Positions 6,960 to 14,562 of a DNA stretch of 24,140 nt are shown in pieces. The notes beneath the pieces were generated by a model. The model did not search any database, was not told the origin of the DNA, and was given only the letters and a program-made list of their open reading frames with translations. Made by a program: the position numbers and the translations under genes. How positions within the stretch are numbered: the stretch's first letter is position 1; the number at the start of each line of letters is the position of its first letter. This stretch comes from S139-23 sp047639315 (lineage in GTDB: Bacteria; Planctomycetota; GCA-002687715; DRQF01), in assembly GCA_047639315.1 (NCBI GenBank), contig JBLINQ010000076.1:1-24140 (forward strand), in the 5' to 3' direction.

Positions 6960-7553
6960 ATGTATGAATACTTACTTGGACAGATCGTCGAAAAGGGACC
7001 AACGCGAGTTGTCTTAGACGTCAACGGCGTCGGCTACGAGTTATCGGTTCCTCTCAGCACGGCAGAGAAACTGCCGAGGACGGGTGAAGCCAAAGTCCTC
7101 ACGCATCTTCACGTCCGTGAAGATATCCACAAGCTATTCGGATTCGCGACTCATGGTGAGAGAGAGATGTTTCTCTTGCTCAAGAAAGTCTCCGGCATCG
7201 GGCCAACCTTGGCCGTTGCCATCCTATCGAGGGCGAGTGTCATGGATTTGTGCCATGCCATCGCCGAAGGACGCATCGACTTCCTCAAGAGCCTAAAGGG
7301 AGTTGGTCCGAAAACCGCGACAAGATTAGTGACAGAACTGGGTGACAAGATTCAGGGCTTGGCGGCCGGTCCAGGCCTTGGGGACATCACCAGAGTTGAT
7401 CGAAATTCAGAAGACGCGATCCAAGCCTTGGAGATCTTGGGATGTCCGCCAAAAGCGGCACGTTCTGCTGTGTCCAAGATCCAAAAGGACGAGCCAGAAT
7501 TAGAGGTCGAAGCCATAGTCCGGTCGTCACTCCGAATCATCTGGCCAAGTTAG
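6960..7553 (+). CDS. ruvA: Holliday junction branch migration protein RuvA
   Basis: RuvA binds four-way Holliday junctions as a tetramer and loads the RuvB motor during recombination and repair. The 197 residues from ATG 6960 match the usual length of about 200. The start MYEYLLGQIVEK is canonical; an upstream start at 6909 would add 17 unrelated residues. Domain I (OB fold) spans about 1-62 with VVLDVNGVGYELSVP. Domain II has two helix-hairpin-helix motifs, VSGIGPTLAVAIL and LKGVGPKTATRLVTEL. Domain III (about 150-197) carries the RuvB-contacting three-helix segment DAIQALEILGCPPKAARSAVSKI. No ruvB or ruvC is next to it in the window. A TATGAT at 6945-6950 could be a -10, but with no clear -35. 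Confidence 0.96.
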   Translation: MYEYLLGQIVEKGPTRVVLDVNGVGYELSVPLSTAEKLPRTGEAKVLTHLHVREDIHKLFGFATHGEREMFLLLKKVSGIGPTLAVAILSRASVMDLCHAIAEGRIDFLKSLKGVGPKTATRLVTELGDKIQGLAAGPGLGDITRVDRNSEDAIQALEILGCPPKAARSAVSKIQKDEPELEVEAIVRSSLRIIWPS

Positions 7554-7571
7554 AGACTAACGAGCCTCGAT

Positions 7572-8735
7572 CTACTTGTTCTTCTCGGCTTCCTTCTTCA
7601 AACGCAGCTTCTCTTCCGCATCTTTCCGGGCCTTCTCGCGACGATGGTCAACATAAGACTCTGGGCCACGCTGCATGACAGCGAGGTAACTGGCAGCCAC
7701 AGCATGCACGAAGTTCTGCTTGAGACGCCCACCTGGATGACGAACCTTCAAATAGTATGTTTGACTCCGGTTTGTTGACAACGGTGAGATTGCGCGTCGG
7801 GCGCCGATCTCCATGGTCCGGGTTGTTGCTAAACCGTTGTCCTTGAAATGCACGGTGACACGCACTTCCACCTCATCGGGATCGTCAAGTTTGTATTCTG
7901 GCCGGGTGCCGTTGCTGAGCACTTCCTGCGTCTTCATATTGAGCATAGAGGTGACCATCGAACGGACCATGAGGTCGCTCAACTCGAGGTCAGACTTATC
8001 CGCTGGCTCAACGACCTTCCAAGACTCTTCTCTCTTGGTCTTGAGGTCACGAGGGACAAACTCCATTACGAAACGGAAGCGCTGACGATTCCCGCGATTC
8101 TGAGAAGTCTCCCGCTCATAACCCTCCACTTCGACGCGGTGGGCTCCTAGCTTAAGATCCGTCACCCTTTGTTGATCTGCTGACGGGAAGTCCCAGACAC
8201 CAAGGTCAATCCAGTTTCTGGGCACAACGCTGAAAGCGCTTTCGAGATTCTTGGCACGAGTCACAAAGACAGCATCTTCATTGCGCCGACGAACGAAAGT
8301 ACCGCCGGAGTTGGCGACATCTCGTTTACCGATGACGAGATCTTCAATGAGTTTGCCACCCTTACCAAAGAGGCGGATCTTGGTGCCACGCTGCTCGTCG
8401 ACCTCAAGATCGCGGTGCAAGAATGGTTTGGCATTGCGGAATTCACTCTTTGAAAGCGGTTGTATTTCCGTCAGGGCCTTTTGGACATTCTCTTGAATGG
8501 CTGGATAACCAAAAGTGTTCTCAACACACCAAACACCCTCCTTCTTTGACAAACGAAGGGTCGCCGTTGAAGCAGCTACTTCAATTCGTTCGACATCGGA
8601 AATCGGGACGTCATCGAGCTGATGCTTCGCGACAGTTTCTGATTTCGTATTCTCCGTGCTAAATGGATTATCGAGGACAAACCAAATCGCGCACTGAGAC
8701 AAGAGGATGATGGCTAAAATAACATTGCGAATCAT
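7572..8735 (-). CDS. DUF4340 domain protein of a Gld-like ABC operon
   Basis: The protein has 387 residues. One hydrophobic segment at residues about 3-20 anchors it in the membrane, with the bulk outside. The body follows the DUF4340 pattern: a repeated strand-rich unit including IEVAASTATLRLSKKEGVWCVEN, a LSKSEFRNAKPF stretch, IRLFGKGGKLIEDLVIGKRD, and GGTFVRRRNEDAVFVTR. The C-terminus (about 360-387) is a charged Lys/Glu helix. DUF4340 proteins are regularly encoded beside GldG-like proteins and ABC-2 permeases; their molecular role is not established. The ATG has CGGAG 8-9 nt upstream and lies 13 nt after the GldG-like stop. It is the last gene of the operon and converges with ruvA. Confidence 0.85.
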   Translation of the reverse strand: MIRNVILAIILLSQCAIWFVLDNPFSTENTKSETVAKHQLDDVPISDVERIEVAASTATLRLSKKEGVWCVENTFGYPAIQENVQKALTEIQPLSKSEFRNAKPFLHRDLEVDEQRGTKIRLFGKGGKLIEDLVIGKRDVANSGGTFVRRRNEDAVFVTRAKNLESAFSVVPRNWIDLGVWDFPSADQQRVTDLKLGAHRVEVEGYERETSQNRGNRQRFRFVMEFVPRDLKTKREESWKVVEPADKSDLELSDLMVRSMVTSMLNMKTQEVLSNGTRPEYKLDDPDEVEVRVTVHFKDNGLATTRTMEIGARRAISPLSTNRSQTYYLKVRHPGGRLKQNFVHAVAASYLAVMQRGPESYVDHRREKARKDAEEKLRLKKEAEKNK

Positions 8736-8748
8736 CGTAAGACTCCGT

Positions 8749-10653
8749 TCAAACTGAAACCGCGCCGGTTTTCATGCGCCGCCAAAAGACCATTCCGAAA
8801 CACGCCAAGATGGTCAGTCCAGGGACGATGTAGAGGTTGACGCTTAGAATCTTAGTCATCAACTCATCCCCTTCTTCAATCTTCTTGAGCTCGCGGCTTT
8901 TGACTTCGCGGTTCAAGAGGCGGAACATGCTTTTTGAATCTTCGCCATAACAAAGAACATCCAAAGCATTAGAGGCAAAACGGACGGCCGAATAGACGAT
9001 TTTCATCGCCTCTGGATCTTGAGCTCGGCTTTTCTTCCGCTGTTGGTAAATCCCAATCACTTGCTTCAACATATGGTCACCGATGAAATCGGCATCGCCC
9101 ATCACGAAGATCTTGCCAGGCTCAGTGACTCGATCGCGACGTCCCTTGAGAAAGTCTTCGGACCAAGCGACCTCGAGGCCGTTCGGCGCCTTGACCTTCG
9201 GCGCCTCTTGACCATCGAAGAAGGAGCGAAATTCACCGCGAATGAGAGCCGCCACAATATTTTCTTGTTTCGCAGTTGGCTCGGTCCACTCTTCCGGAAC
9301 TGGCGAAAACACCGTTTCCTTCAGGGCTCGGCTCCAACTTTGGGGCCCTGTTCTCAAGATAACGTCAGCTGTCGAATTGTTTTTCGTCAAGCTGTCTTTG
9401 TCCAACTCCAAGGGTGAAGCCCAGGTCAGGAGTAGATCGTCTGACTGGGCCAACAACGGCCAATCTTGACCAATCTGCTTGTCGGAGATTGGTTGGCCTT
9501 CCTCATTACGAGCTGGAATCATCACCCAGCTTGGATAAGGAGCATATTCGTAGATCGGCTTAACGTAGTACTGACGCCCGTTCGAGGCGACTTCTTTGGA
9601 GCGCGCGAAAGGCATGGTGAAGTTCGACATGTCTTCGACAAAGGATCGTCCCAAGCGCACGCCAAAATGGGCCAAGAATTCGGTCAGGTTGTGCTCGTAA
9701 GGAATAGCCTCGTAAGTCGGCATATCGAAATCACGCATCTGCGTATTGCCGATCGGCGTCATCTTCGTCCTACCGTTGTAGCTGACTTCCCCTTGATCCA
9801 TGAAGAAGGCCATGTCGCCTCCTGCCATCAGATATTGATCAAGAATAAACAAGCCGGCACCCGAGATGTCACGAGGCTGGTAGCACACAACGACGTCGAT
9901 TTCTTGAGGGATGGGGTCACCACGATTGATGGCAACCGGATCGATGAAAACGACATCGTGGCTTCGAGAGATCCAGCTCTTCAACAGGCTAAGGTTCTGG
10001 TACTTGCGCTTCTCGGAATTGGGATTTGCCCGATCCTGGGGCACCAGCTCGATTTTGGCAAGCACACCAATGGTCCGCCTTTCGGTGGTCACATTGCGAA
10101 TGGCTTGAGTGGTGACGTATTCTAGCTGCGAGGCGAATGCTCCGGGGTCACGAAGCGTGGCAGCCAAATCTTGGAATAGATTGACAACGCTCTTACGGTC
10201 GCCATACCGAAACACCATGGTGAGGAAACTGCTTACGACCTTCCTGCGAGACGCGCCTTCGCGCTCCTCAAGAGGCACGGCAGCGATATTCATGTCCTTC
10301 AATTCTTGAAGAGCTTCTTCACTACCGATTCCGCCAGGATCAACAATTTCATACAGAACTTTGCCGGATGAAAGTTCTTCGTATTCAGAGAGTTTCTCTG
10401 CAACCACTCTCTCAACGTGGTTATAGGCCTTCGGCACGTTGGCCGAGAAGTAGCATTTGACGCTAACTGTGCCTTCAACTTTGCTGAGGATCTTGGCCGA
10501 ACTTTCGCCGATCTCAAAGCGCTTGTCTTCGGTCAAGTCCCAACGCACATCCATCTTACTGGCAATTACATTGGCGACGAACAGATTCGCAGCAACCAAA
10601 AGGCCAGCAATCACGGCGTTCCAGAACAACAGTCTATTTTTTGGTTCAGACAT
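8749..10653 (-). CDS. GldG-like ABC transporter auxiliary protein
   Basis: The protein has 634 residues. A transmembrane segment lies near the N-terminus (about 11-32) and another at the C-terminus (about 607-626), with a large extracytoplasmic domain between. After the first segment comes the family signature WDLTEDKRFEIGESSAKILSKVEGTVSVKCYFS, followed by VERVVAEKLSEYEELS and YEIVDPG, as in GldG/ABC-transport-auxiliary proteins. A later PEEIDVVVCYQP-like stretch (here PQEIDVVVCYQPR) and FILDQYLMAGGDMAFFMDQ are also typical. In Bacteroidetes, GldA, GldF and GldG are associated with gliding motility; in other phyla the role is unknown. AGGA lies 9 nt before the ATG. It follows the permease by 10 nt. 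Confidence 0.9.
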   Translation of the reverse strand: MSEPKNRLLFWNAVIAGLLVAANLFVANVIASKMDVRWDLTEDKRFEIGESSAKILSKVEGTVSVKCYFSANVPKAYNHVERVVAEKLSEYEELSSGKVLYEIVDPGGIGSEEALQELKDMNIAAVPLEEREGASRRKVVSSFLTMVFRYGDRKSVVNLFQDLAATLRDPGAFASQLEYVTTQAIRNVTTERRTIGVLAKIELVPQDRANPNSEKRKYQNLSLLKSWISRSHDVVFIDPVAINRGDPIPQEIDVVVCYQPRDISGAGLFILDQYLMAGGDMAFFMDQGEVSYNGRTKMTPIGNTQMRDFDMPTYEAIPYEHNLTEFLAHFGVRLGRSFVEDMSNFTMPFARSKEVASNGRQYYVKPIYEYAPYPSWVMIPARNEEGQPISDKQIGQDWPLLAQSDDLLLTWASPLELDKDSLTKNNSTADVILRTGPQSWSRALKETVFSPVPEEWTEPTAKQENIVAALIRGEFRSFFDGQEAPKVKAPNGLEVAWSEDFLKGRRDRVTEPGKIFVMGDADFIGDHMLKQVIGIYQQRKKSRAQDPEAMKIVYSAVRFASNALDVLCYGEDSKSMFRLLNREVKSRELKKIEEGDELMTKILSVNLYIVPGLTILACFGMVFWRRMKTGAVSV

Positions 10654-10663
10654 CCAAGTGTTC

Positions 10664-11422
10664 CTACTTAAGGCGCCGCGCTTCGACGACAGTAATGTTC
10701 AGGAATACGAAAAGCACAGTCACCGATAAGAAGTAGAGCATGTCGCGCATATCTAAGACGCCACGCTCGATACTTTGGAACCGGACTGCAAAACCAACAA
10801 ATTTGGCAATCGGTGACAGCCAGTCTGGGGTTGGACCTTCGACGTAAGCAGTGCCAGCCAAAGCCAAAGGCAAGCTGACGATGAAGGTAGACAACAGCGC
10901 GATAACTTGCTCCCGAGTGAAGGAGCTCATCAGCAGGCCGACTGCGCAATAGGCAGCCCCCATCAGGAAGGCACCGACATACCCACCAATGATGGGACCG
11001 ATATCGATCGCAGAAACGGCAGCTTCATTGACTGACCAAGGTACGGTCAATGACAGGGCAAAAGTCACCGCGAGGATACTCAACATGGCAGCGAATTTGC
11101 CGCAGACAACTTGCCAGGCTTTCACCGGCAGGGTCATCAAAGTCTCGATGGTGCCACTCTTATATTCTTCTGGCCACATTCTCATGCAGAGCATTGGCAC
11201 CAAAACGCCAAGGGCGATTGGGAATACCGAGAAGTAAGCAGTAAGCGAAGCTTCTTGGGTCACGAAGAAGTTGTCGCGAATTTGCCCCTGTGGTCCTTCT
11301 CCTCGTAGGAAGAAGAACTTCAATGCAGTCACCACTAGGAAGAACCACATGAAGATGTAGGCGATGGGCGAATTGAAGTAGCTCTTCAATTCTTTACGCC
11401 AAATAGCAAGCAAGCAGCTCAC
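10664..11422 (-). CDS. ABC-2 type permease (GldF-like)
   Basis: The protein has 252 residues and about six membrane segments: about 18-40, 58-82, 105-130, 140-165, 170-192 and 228-248. The N-terminus (IWRKELKSYFNSPIAYIF) is the usual entry of ABC-2/GldF permeases, and MRMWPEEYKSGTIETLMTLPVKAWQVVCGKF is the conserved cytoplasmic loop that contacts the ATPase. It should form the membrane channel with the ATPase encoded just upstream. The start codon is GTG and overlaps the ATPase stop by four bases (GTGA), which implies tight translational coupling and fixed stoichiometry. The transported substrate is unknown. Confidence 0.9.
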   Translation of the reverse strand: MSCLLAIWRKELKSYFNSPIAYIFMWFFLVVTALKFFFLRGEGPQGQIRDNFFVTQEASLTAYFSVFPIALGVLVPMLCMRMWPEEYKSGTIETLMTLPVKAWQVVCGKFAAMLSILAVTFALSLTVPWSVNEAAVSAIDIGPIIGGYVGAFLMGAAYCAVGLLMSSFTREQVIALLSTFIVSLPLALAGTAYVEGPTPDWLSPIAKFVGFAVRFQSIERGVLDMRDMLYFLSVTVLFVFLNITVVEARRLK

Positions 11423-12438
11423 GCGTCTACTCCGTCATCCGAGTTATCGTTGGCTGAGTCTTCGGTTGGCGCATTCACTTTTGCTGTGGTCGCTGCCGCA
11501 CCTGGGACTGTAAGAGATTTAAATACGTCTTCTAACGTCCTCTTCGGACGGACAAGCTCATGAAGATCCCAACCCTTCGATTGGGCGAGGTTGACGATGG
11601 ACTGGGCTGCCCCCTCATGCTCGTTCAATTCTAATGAAAAGTGACTTCCAGTATCGGTGGCAGCGGCAGAAGTGACGCTCTTCACCAAGGGAAGAGCCTC
11701 GAACACGGGCTTGACCGTTTCGACTGGTGCCCCAAGTCCAACATGCATTGTCGGTGATTCGCCAAGCTCAGTTTCCAACTGAGCTGCAGTGCCGTTCGCG
11801 ACAATGGCACCTTCATTGATAATCACGACCCGACTACACGTCGCTTCGACTTCGCCGAGGATGTGACTGGAAAGGACGACCGTATTCTTGACACCAATCT
11901 CATGGATGAGATTGCGAATCTCGATGATCTGGTTGGGATCAAGACCGACCGTTGGTTCGTCCAGAATAACCAGCTTTGGATCATGGATGATCGCCTGGGC
12001 CAAGCCGACTCTTTGTCGGTAGCCCTTAGAAAGCGTCTTGATACCAGACTTGCGCTTCGTTTGAAGAGCGCAGACACCGATAACGTATTCCATCCTCTCC
12101 GCACGTTCCTTGCCCCTCAGTCCTCGCACATCGGCGATGAACGAGAGATACTCATTGACTGTCATGTCTTCATAGAGCGGAGCATGCTCAGGCAGATATC
12201 CGATGATACGCCGGACTGCCATCGAGTCTTGAACCACATCGTGGTTGTCCACCATGATGGACCCAGAACTCATGGTCATGAAACCAACAGCAATCTTCAT
12301 TGTTGTGGTCTTGCCTGCGCCGTTTGGGCCAAGAAAGCCCAGAATCTCTCCGCGCGCGACATCAAAGCTGATGCCCCTGACAGCGTGAAAGGCGCCGTAA
12401 TATTTATGTAAGTCTCGTACTTCAAGCATGTTTTCCAT
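11419..12438 (-). CDS. ABC transporter ATP-binding protein (GldA-like)
   Basis: The protein has 339 residues; a second in-frame ATG sits three codons in. It is the nucleotide-binding subunit of an ABC-2 exporter. Motifs seen are Walker A GPNGAGKTTT (about 38-47), the Q-loop region YLPEHAPLYEDMTVNEYLSF, signature LSKGYRQRVGLAQA, Walker B LVILDEPTVGLDP and the switch His in VVLSSHIL. The C-terminal region beyond about 220 is a regulatory extension with a LYRP-like stretch (LVRPKRTLEDVFKSL), as in GldA/NatA-type proteins. It ends with about 30 low-complexity Ala/Asp/Asn residues. The gene overlaps the acylphosphatase end by 8-17 nt and its own stop overlaps the permease GTG start. Confidence 0.94.
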   Translation of the reverse strand: MENMLEVRDLHKYYGAFHAVRGISFDVARGEILGFLGPNGAGKTTTMKIAVGFMTMSSGSIMVDNHDVVQDSMAVRRIIGYLPEHAPLYEDMTVNEYLSFIADVRGLRGKERAERMEYVIGVCALQTKRKSGIKTLSKGYRQRVGLAQAIIHDPKLVILDEPTVGLDPNQIIEIRNLIHEIGVKNTVVLSSHILGEVEATCSRVVIINEGAIVANGTAAQLETELGESPTMHVGLGAPVETVKPVFEALPLVKSVTSAAATDTGSHFSLELNEHEGAAQSIVNLAQSKGWDLHELVRPKRTLEDVFKSLTVPGAAATTAKVNAPTEDSANDNSDDGVDA

Positions 12439-12730
12439 CCACAGCGGTGTCTCGCACCATGAACCCGGCGGCTACATTCATTCTTTTCTCTTCACGGCAT
12501 ACCAAGCTATCGACTCTGGCAGATATCGGACCTTTCGCAAGAAAGGACTTCATGAGATCCATTTGCGATTGTTCTCCGTAAAAATACGCTTCAACGGAAC
12601 CATCCGCAAGATTACGAACCCAACCATCCAAAGACAGGGCCTCAGCTTTCTTGGCTGTAAACCAACGAAATCCAACTCCCTGCACTCGCCCCATCACGAT
12701 TGCATGATATCCCATGTCTGATCGACTCAT
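12422..12730 (-). CDS. acyP: Acylphosphatase
   Basis: This 102-residue protein has the usual small-family size, plus a few residues at the N-terminus (a second ATG lies at residue 6). It should hydrolyse acyl phosphates such as carbamoyl phosphate or 1,3-bisphosphoglycerate. The signature is clear: GRVQGVGFRWFTAKKA supplies the phosphate-binding loop with the catalytic Arg, and GWVRNLADGSVEAYFYG supplies the catalytic Asn and the second conserved strand. The start shares ATGA with the stop of the PQQ-propeller gene, and the end overlaps the ABC ATPase start. An acylphosphatase inside an export operon is unusual; I see no functional reason in the sequence. Confidence 0.93.
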   Translation of the reverse strand: MSRSDMGYHAIVMGRVQGVGFRWFTAKKAEALSLDGWVRNLADGSVEAYFYGEQSQMDLMKSFLAKGPISARVDSLVCREEKRMNVAAGFMVRDTAVDGKHA

Positions 12731-14025
12731 TTGAAGGCGGTCATCCTTCCTTTGAAATCAGACACCAAAACCAAGCCATCGACGAGAACAGGTTGGCATC
12801 TACTACTGTCGCCAAATTCGCTTGCCCACTTGATATCCCCATTTTTCGGATCAATCGCATAGAGAGTCGCTTTACCCGAAGTCATATAGATGAGCTCGGG
12901 ACCGACACAGGGAGCCATGGCACCTTCAGCAGACAGCTGGGTCTTCCAGGCCAAATCACCGGTGACGCCATGAAAGGCATAAAGATAGTGGCGCATGTGG
13001 ACGAGGATATTGTCGCCACTGAGGGCCAAACTGTGTGACCCTGCCCGGACTCCGGGTTTCTTCCAGCGCATGGCTCCTTCGACTAAGTCAAAGCAGCACA
13101 GGCCATCACGTTCAATCGTGAAATATAAACATCCAAAGGCCACCAAGGGTGTCGAAGCAGAGATGCGCCCCAAATCGACCCGTTTCTTGGATTCACCGGT
13201 TTCGATATCGACGAAATGAAGCACCCGGTCATGACCGGGAAACACCGCAGTCTTAGGCCCCAAGAGCGCAACGCTCGAACCAAGCATCTTGGCCGATGTC
13301 CAATAGCGCCAGATTTCCTTGCCGTTTGACTTGTCGAAGGCAAAGAAATTTCCATCCGTGCAATTCACCAGGATCTTGTTGCCACAAATGCGCGGCGACG
13401 ACATGACTTTGGCGTCAAAGTCATGCTCCCAAATGATCGCCCCATCTTTGAGATCAAAAGCCGTCATGACGCCATATTCGGTAATCGAAATGACTTGCTT
13501 TTCGTCCAAGACCGGATGGCTGTAACCGTAGTGGTCGTCTAAGTCTTTCGGCAGCGCACGCTCAACAAGATCATCTCCTGGGCCTGCGACCTCGGTTTTT
13601 TGGGTTTTGATGATACGAGGGCGGCTACGCCAAAGCTGCTTGCCGTCAGCAACGCGTATCGCATAGAACCCGAGACTGCCGTCGCCAACATAGAGGACAC
13701 CATCGCGTGCCACTGGGCTTTGCCACAAGCGGCCACCAGCAATCCAAGTCCATGCCTCTCGACCTAGGGTGGCGTCTTGGCTGCTGTTCGACACACCAGT
13801 ATTAAGATCGTTGGCTCGCGCAGAAAGCCAGCTCGAGTGAGTTTCGGGAGTCGAAGGGCGAAAACTTTCCTGATCGGTGGCTGATGACTTGGCACCTGGA
13901 TCGCTGTCCTGGGGATTTTTCGATGTGGAATCACCACAGCCGAAAAGCAAGATTAGTAGGCAGCCGCTGAAGACTGCCAAGGGAACCTGGACTCTCGATG
14001 CTAACGATTTCATAAACCTATTCAT
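12727..14025 (-). CDS. PQQ-like beta-propeller lipoprotein (BamB-like fold)
   Basis: The protein has 432 residues from ATG 14025, chosen over a GTG at 14046 because GGAAG lies upstream. The N-terminus is a lipoprotein signal with the lipobox LFGC at residue 30. A Ser/Asp-rich linker of about 60 residues precedes a propeller of PQQ-like blades. Typical blade ends are FYAIRVADGKQLWRSRP, TAFDLKDGAIIWEHDFD, FAFDKSNGKEIWRYW, HFVDIETGESKKRVD, YAFHGVTGDLAWKTQL and YAIDPKNGDIKWASEF, so six or more blades. The Asp-Gly-x-x-x-W pattern is a fold signature. PQQ binding itself is not implied. It is probably a scaffold in the envelope. It is the first gene of the ABC operon and shares ATGA with the acylphosphatase. 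Confidence 0.9.
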   Translation of the reverse strand: MNRFMKSLASRVQVPLAVFSGCLLILLFGCGDSTSKNPQDSDPGAKSSATDQESFRPSTPETHSSWLSARANDLNTGVSNSSQDATLGREAWTWIAGGRLWQSPVARDGVLYVGDGSLGFYAIRVADGKQLWRSRPRIIKTQKTEVAGPGDDLVERALPKDLDDHYGYSHPVLDEKQVISITEYGVMTAFDLKDGAIIWEHDFDAKVMSSPRICGNKILVNCTDGNFFAFDKSNGKEIWRYWTSAKMLGSSVALLGPKTAVFPGHDRVLHFVDIETGESKKRVDLGRISASTPLVAFGCLYFTIERDGLCCFDLVEGAMRWKKPGVRAGSHSLALSGDNILVHMRHYLYAFHGVTGDLAWKTQLSAEGAMAPCVGPELIYMTSGKATLYAIDPKNGDIKWASEFGDSSRCQPVLVDGLVLVSDFKGRMTAFK

Positions 14026-14165
14026 GACAATATCTTCCGTCTGCACATGCGCTCGACTCGGCGGGCGAGTGTATCACAGTGCGTAGACGGAGCCAAAATC
14101 GTCGTAGATCTGGTTTTAGTTGAAATCACAGACCCTGGAATGAATACCCGGGATCGTCTAGGGAA
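14026..14165. other. Intergenic gap upstream of the PQQ/ABC operon
   Basis: This 140-nt gap lies between the PspC-type gene and the PQQ-propeller gene. It should hold the promoter of the ABC operon. I found no convincing -35/-10 pair and no terminator with a T-run. Confidence 0.3.
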
Positions 14166-14465
14166 TCAGTCCTCGACCGGCAGGAAGTAGGTCAAAATGG
14201 CGTAAGAGATCAGTCCAGGGAAAAACCCCGAGAAGATGGTGAGCAAGACGACAGCGACACGGATCGTATCGACGTTCACTTCAACGTGTTCCGCCAAACC
14301 AGCGCAAATTCCGGCGATCTGCTTACCCTCGCGCTTACGGTGCAGCTTTGATTTACTTGCGGAGGACTGAGCCGAGAGGGCTTCAATACAATTGCGGCAA
14401 ACAGCATGGTCGGCAACCGCGATGAGGTTGAGCTGGTCTTGCTTGCAATGATCACATATGGCCAT
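14166..14465 (-). CDS. Zinc-ribbon/PspC domain membrane protein
   Basis: The protein has 99 residues from ATG 14465, which has GGGAG 8 nt upstream; an extension to 14489 is less likely. Cys4-x2-Cys7 and Cys23-x2-Cys26 form a short zinc-ribbon-like knuckle. From about residue 41 comes a PspC domain: KQIAGICAGLAEHVEVNVDTIRVAVVLLTIFSG, with a membrane segment at about 66-93. PspC proteins act in envelope or phage-shock stress responses at the inner membrane in enterobacteria; in other phyla the domain is widespread with unclear roles. It lies 97 nt after the secretin-N-like gene on the same strand, so it may be the last gene of the sigma-factor operon. Confidence 0.85.
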   Translation of the reverse strand: MAICDHCKQDQLNLIAVADHAVCRNCIEALSAQSSASKSKLHRKREGKQIAGICAGLAEHVEVNVDTIRVAVVLLTIFSGFFPGLISYAILTYFLPVED

Positions 14466-14562
14466 AGTTGTAACTCCCATGGCGCGCAATACGGGGCTTG
14501 TGCAACGAGATTTCCTAATTTCTGACTATTCTCTTCGTAGTCCACCAGCGAACTGGCCGGAA

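Noticed and set aside
9466..10125. Plus-strand 219-codon frame
   Set aside because: It is antisense to the GldG-like gene, whose family motifs are clear. Similar long antisense frames at 11863-12411, 21019-21501 and 21050-21607 were dropped for the same reason.
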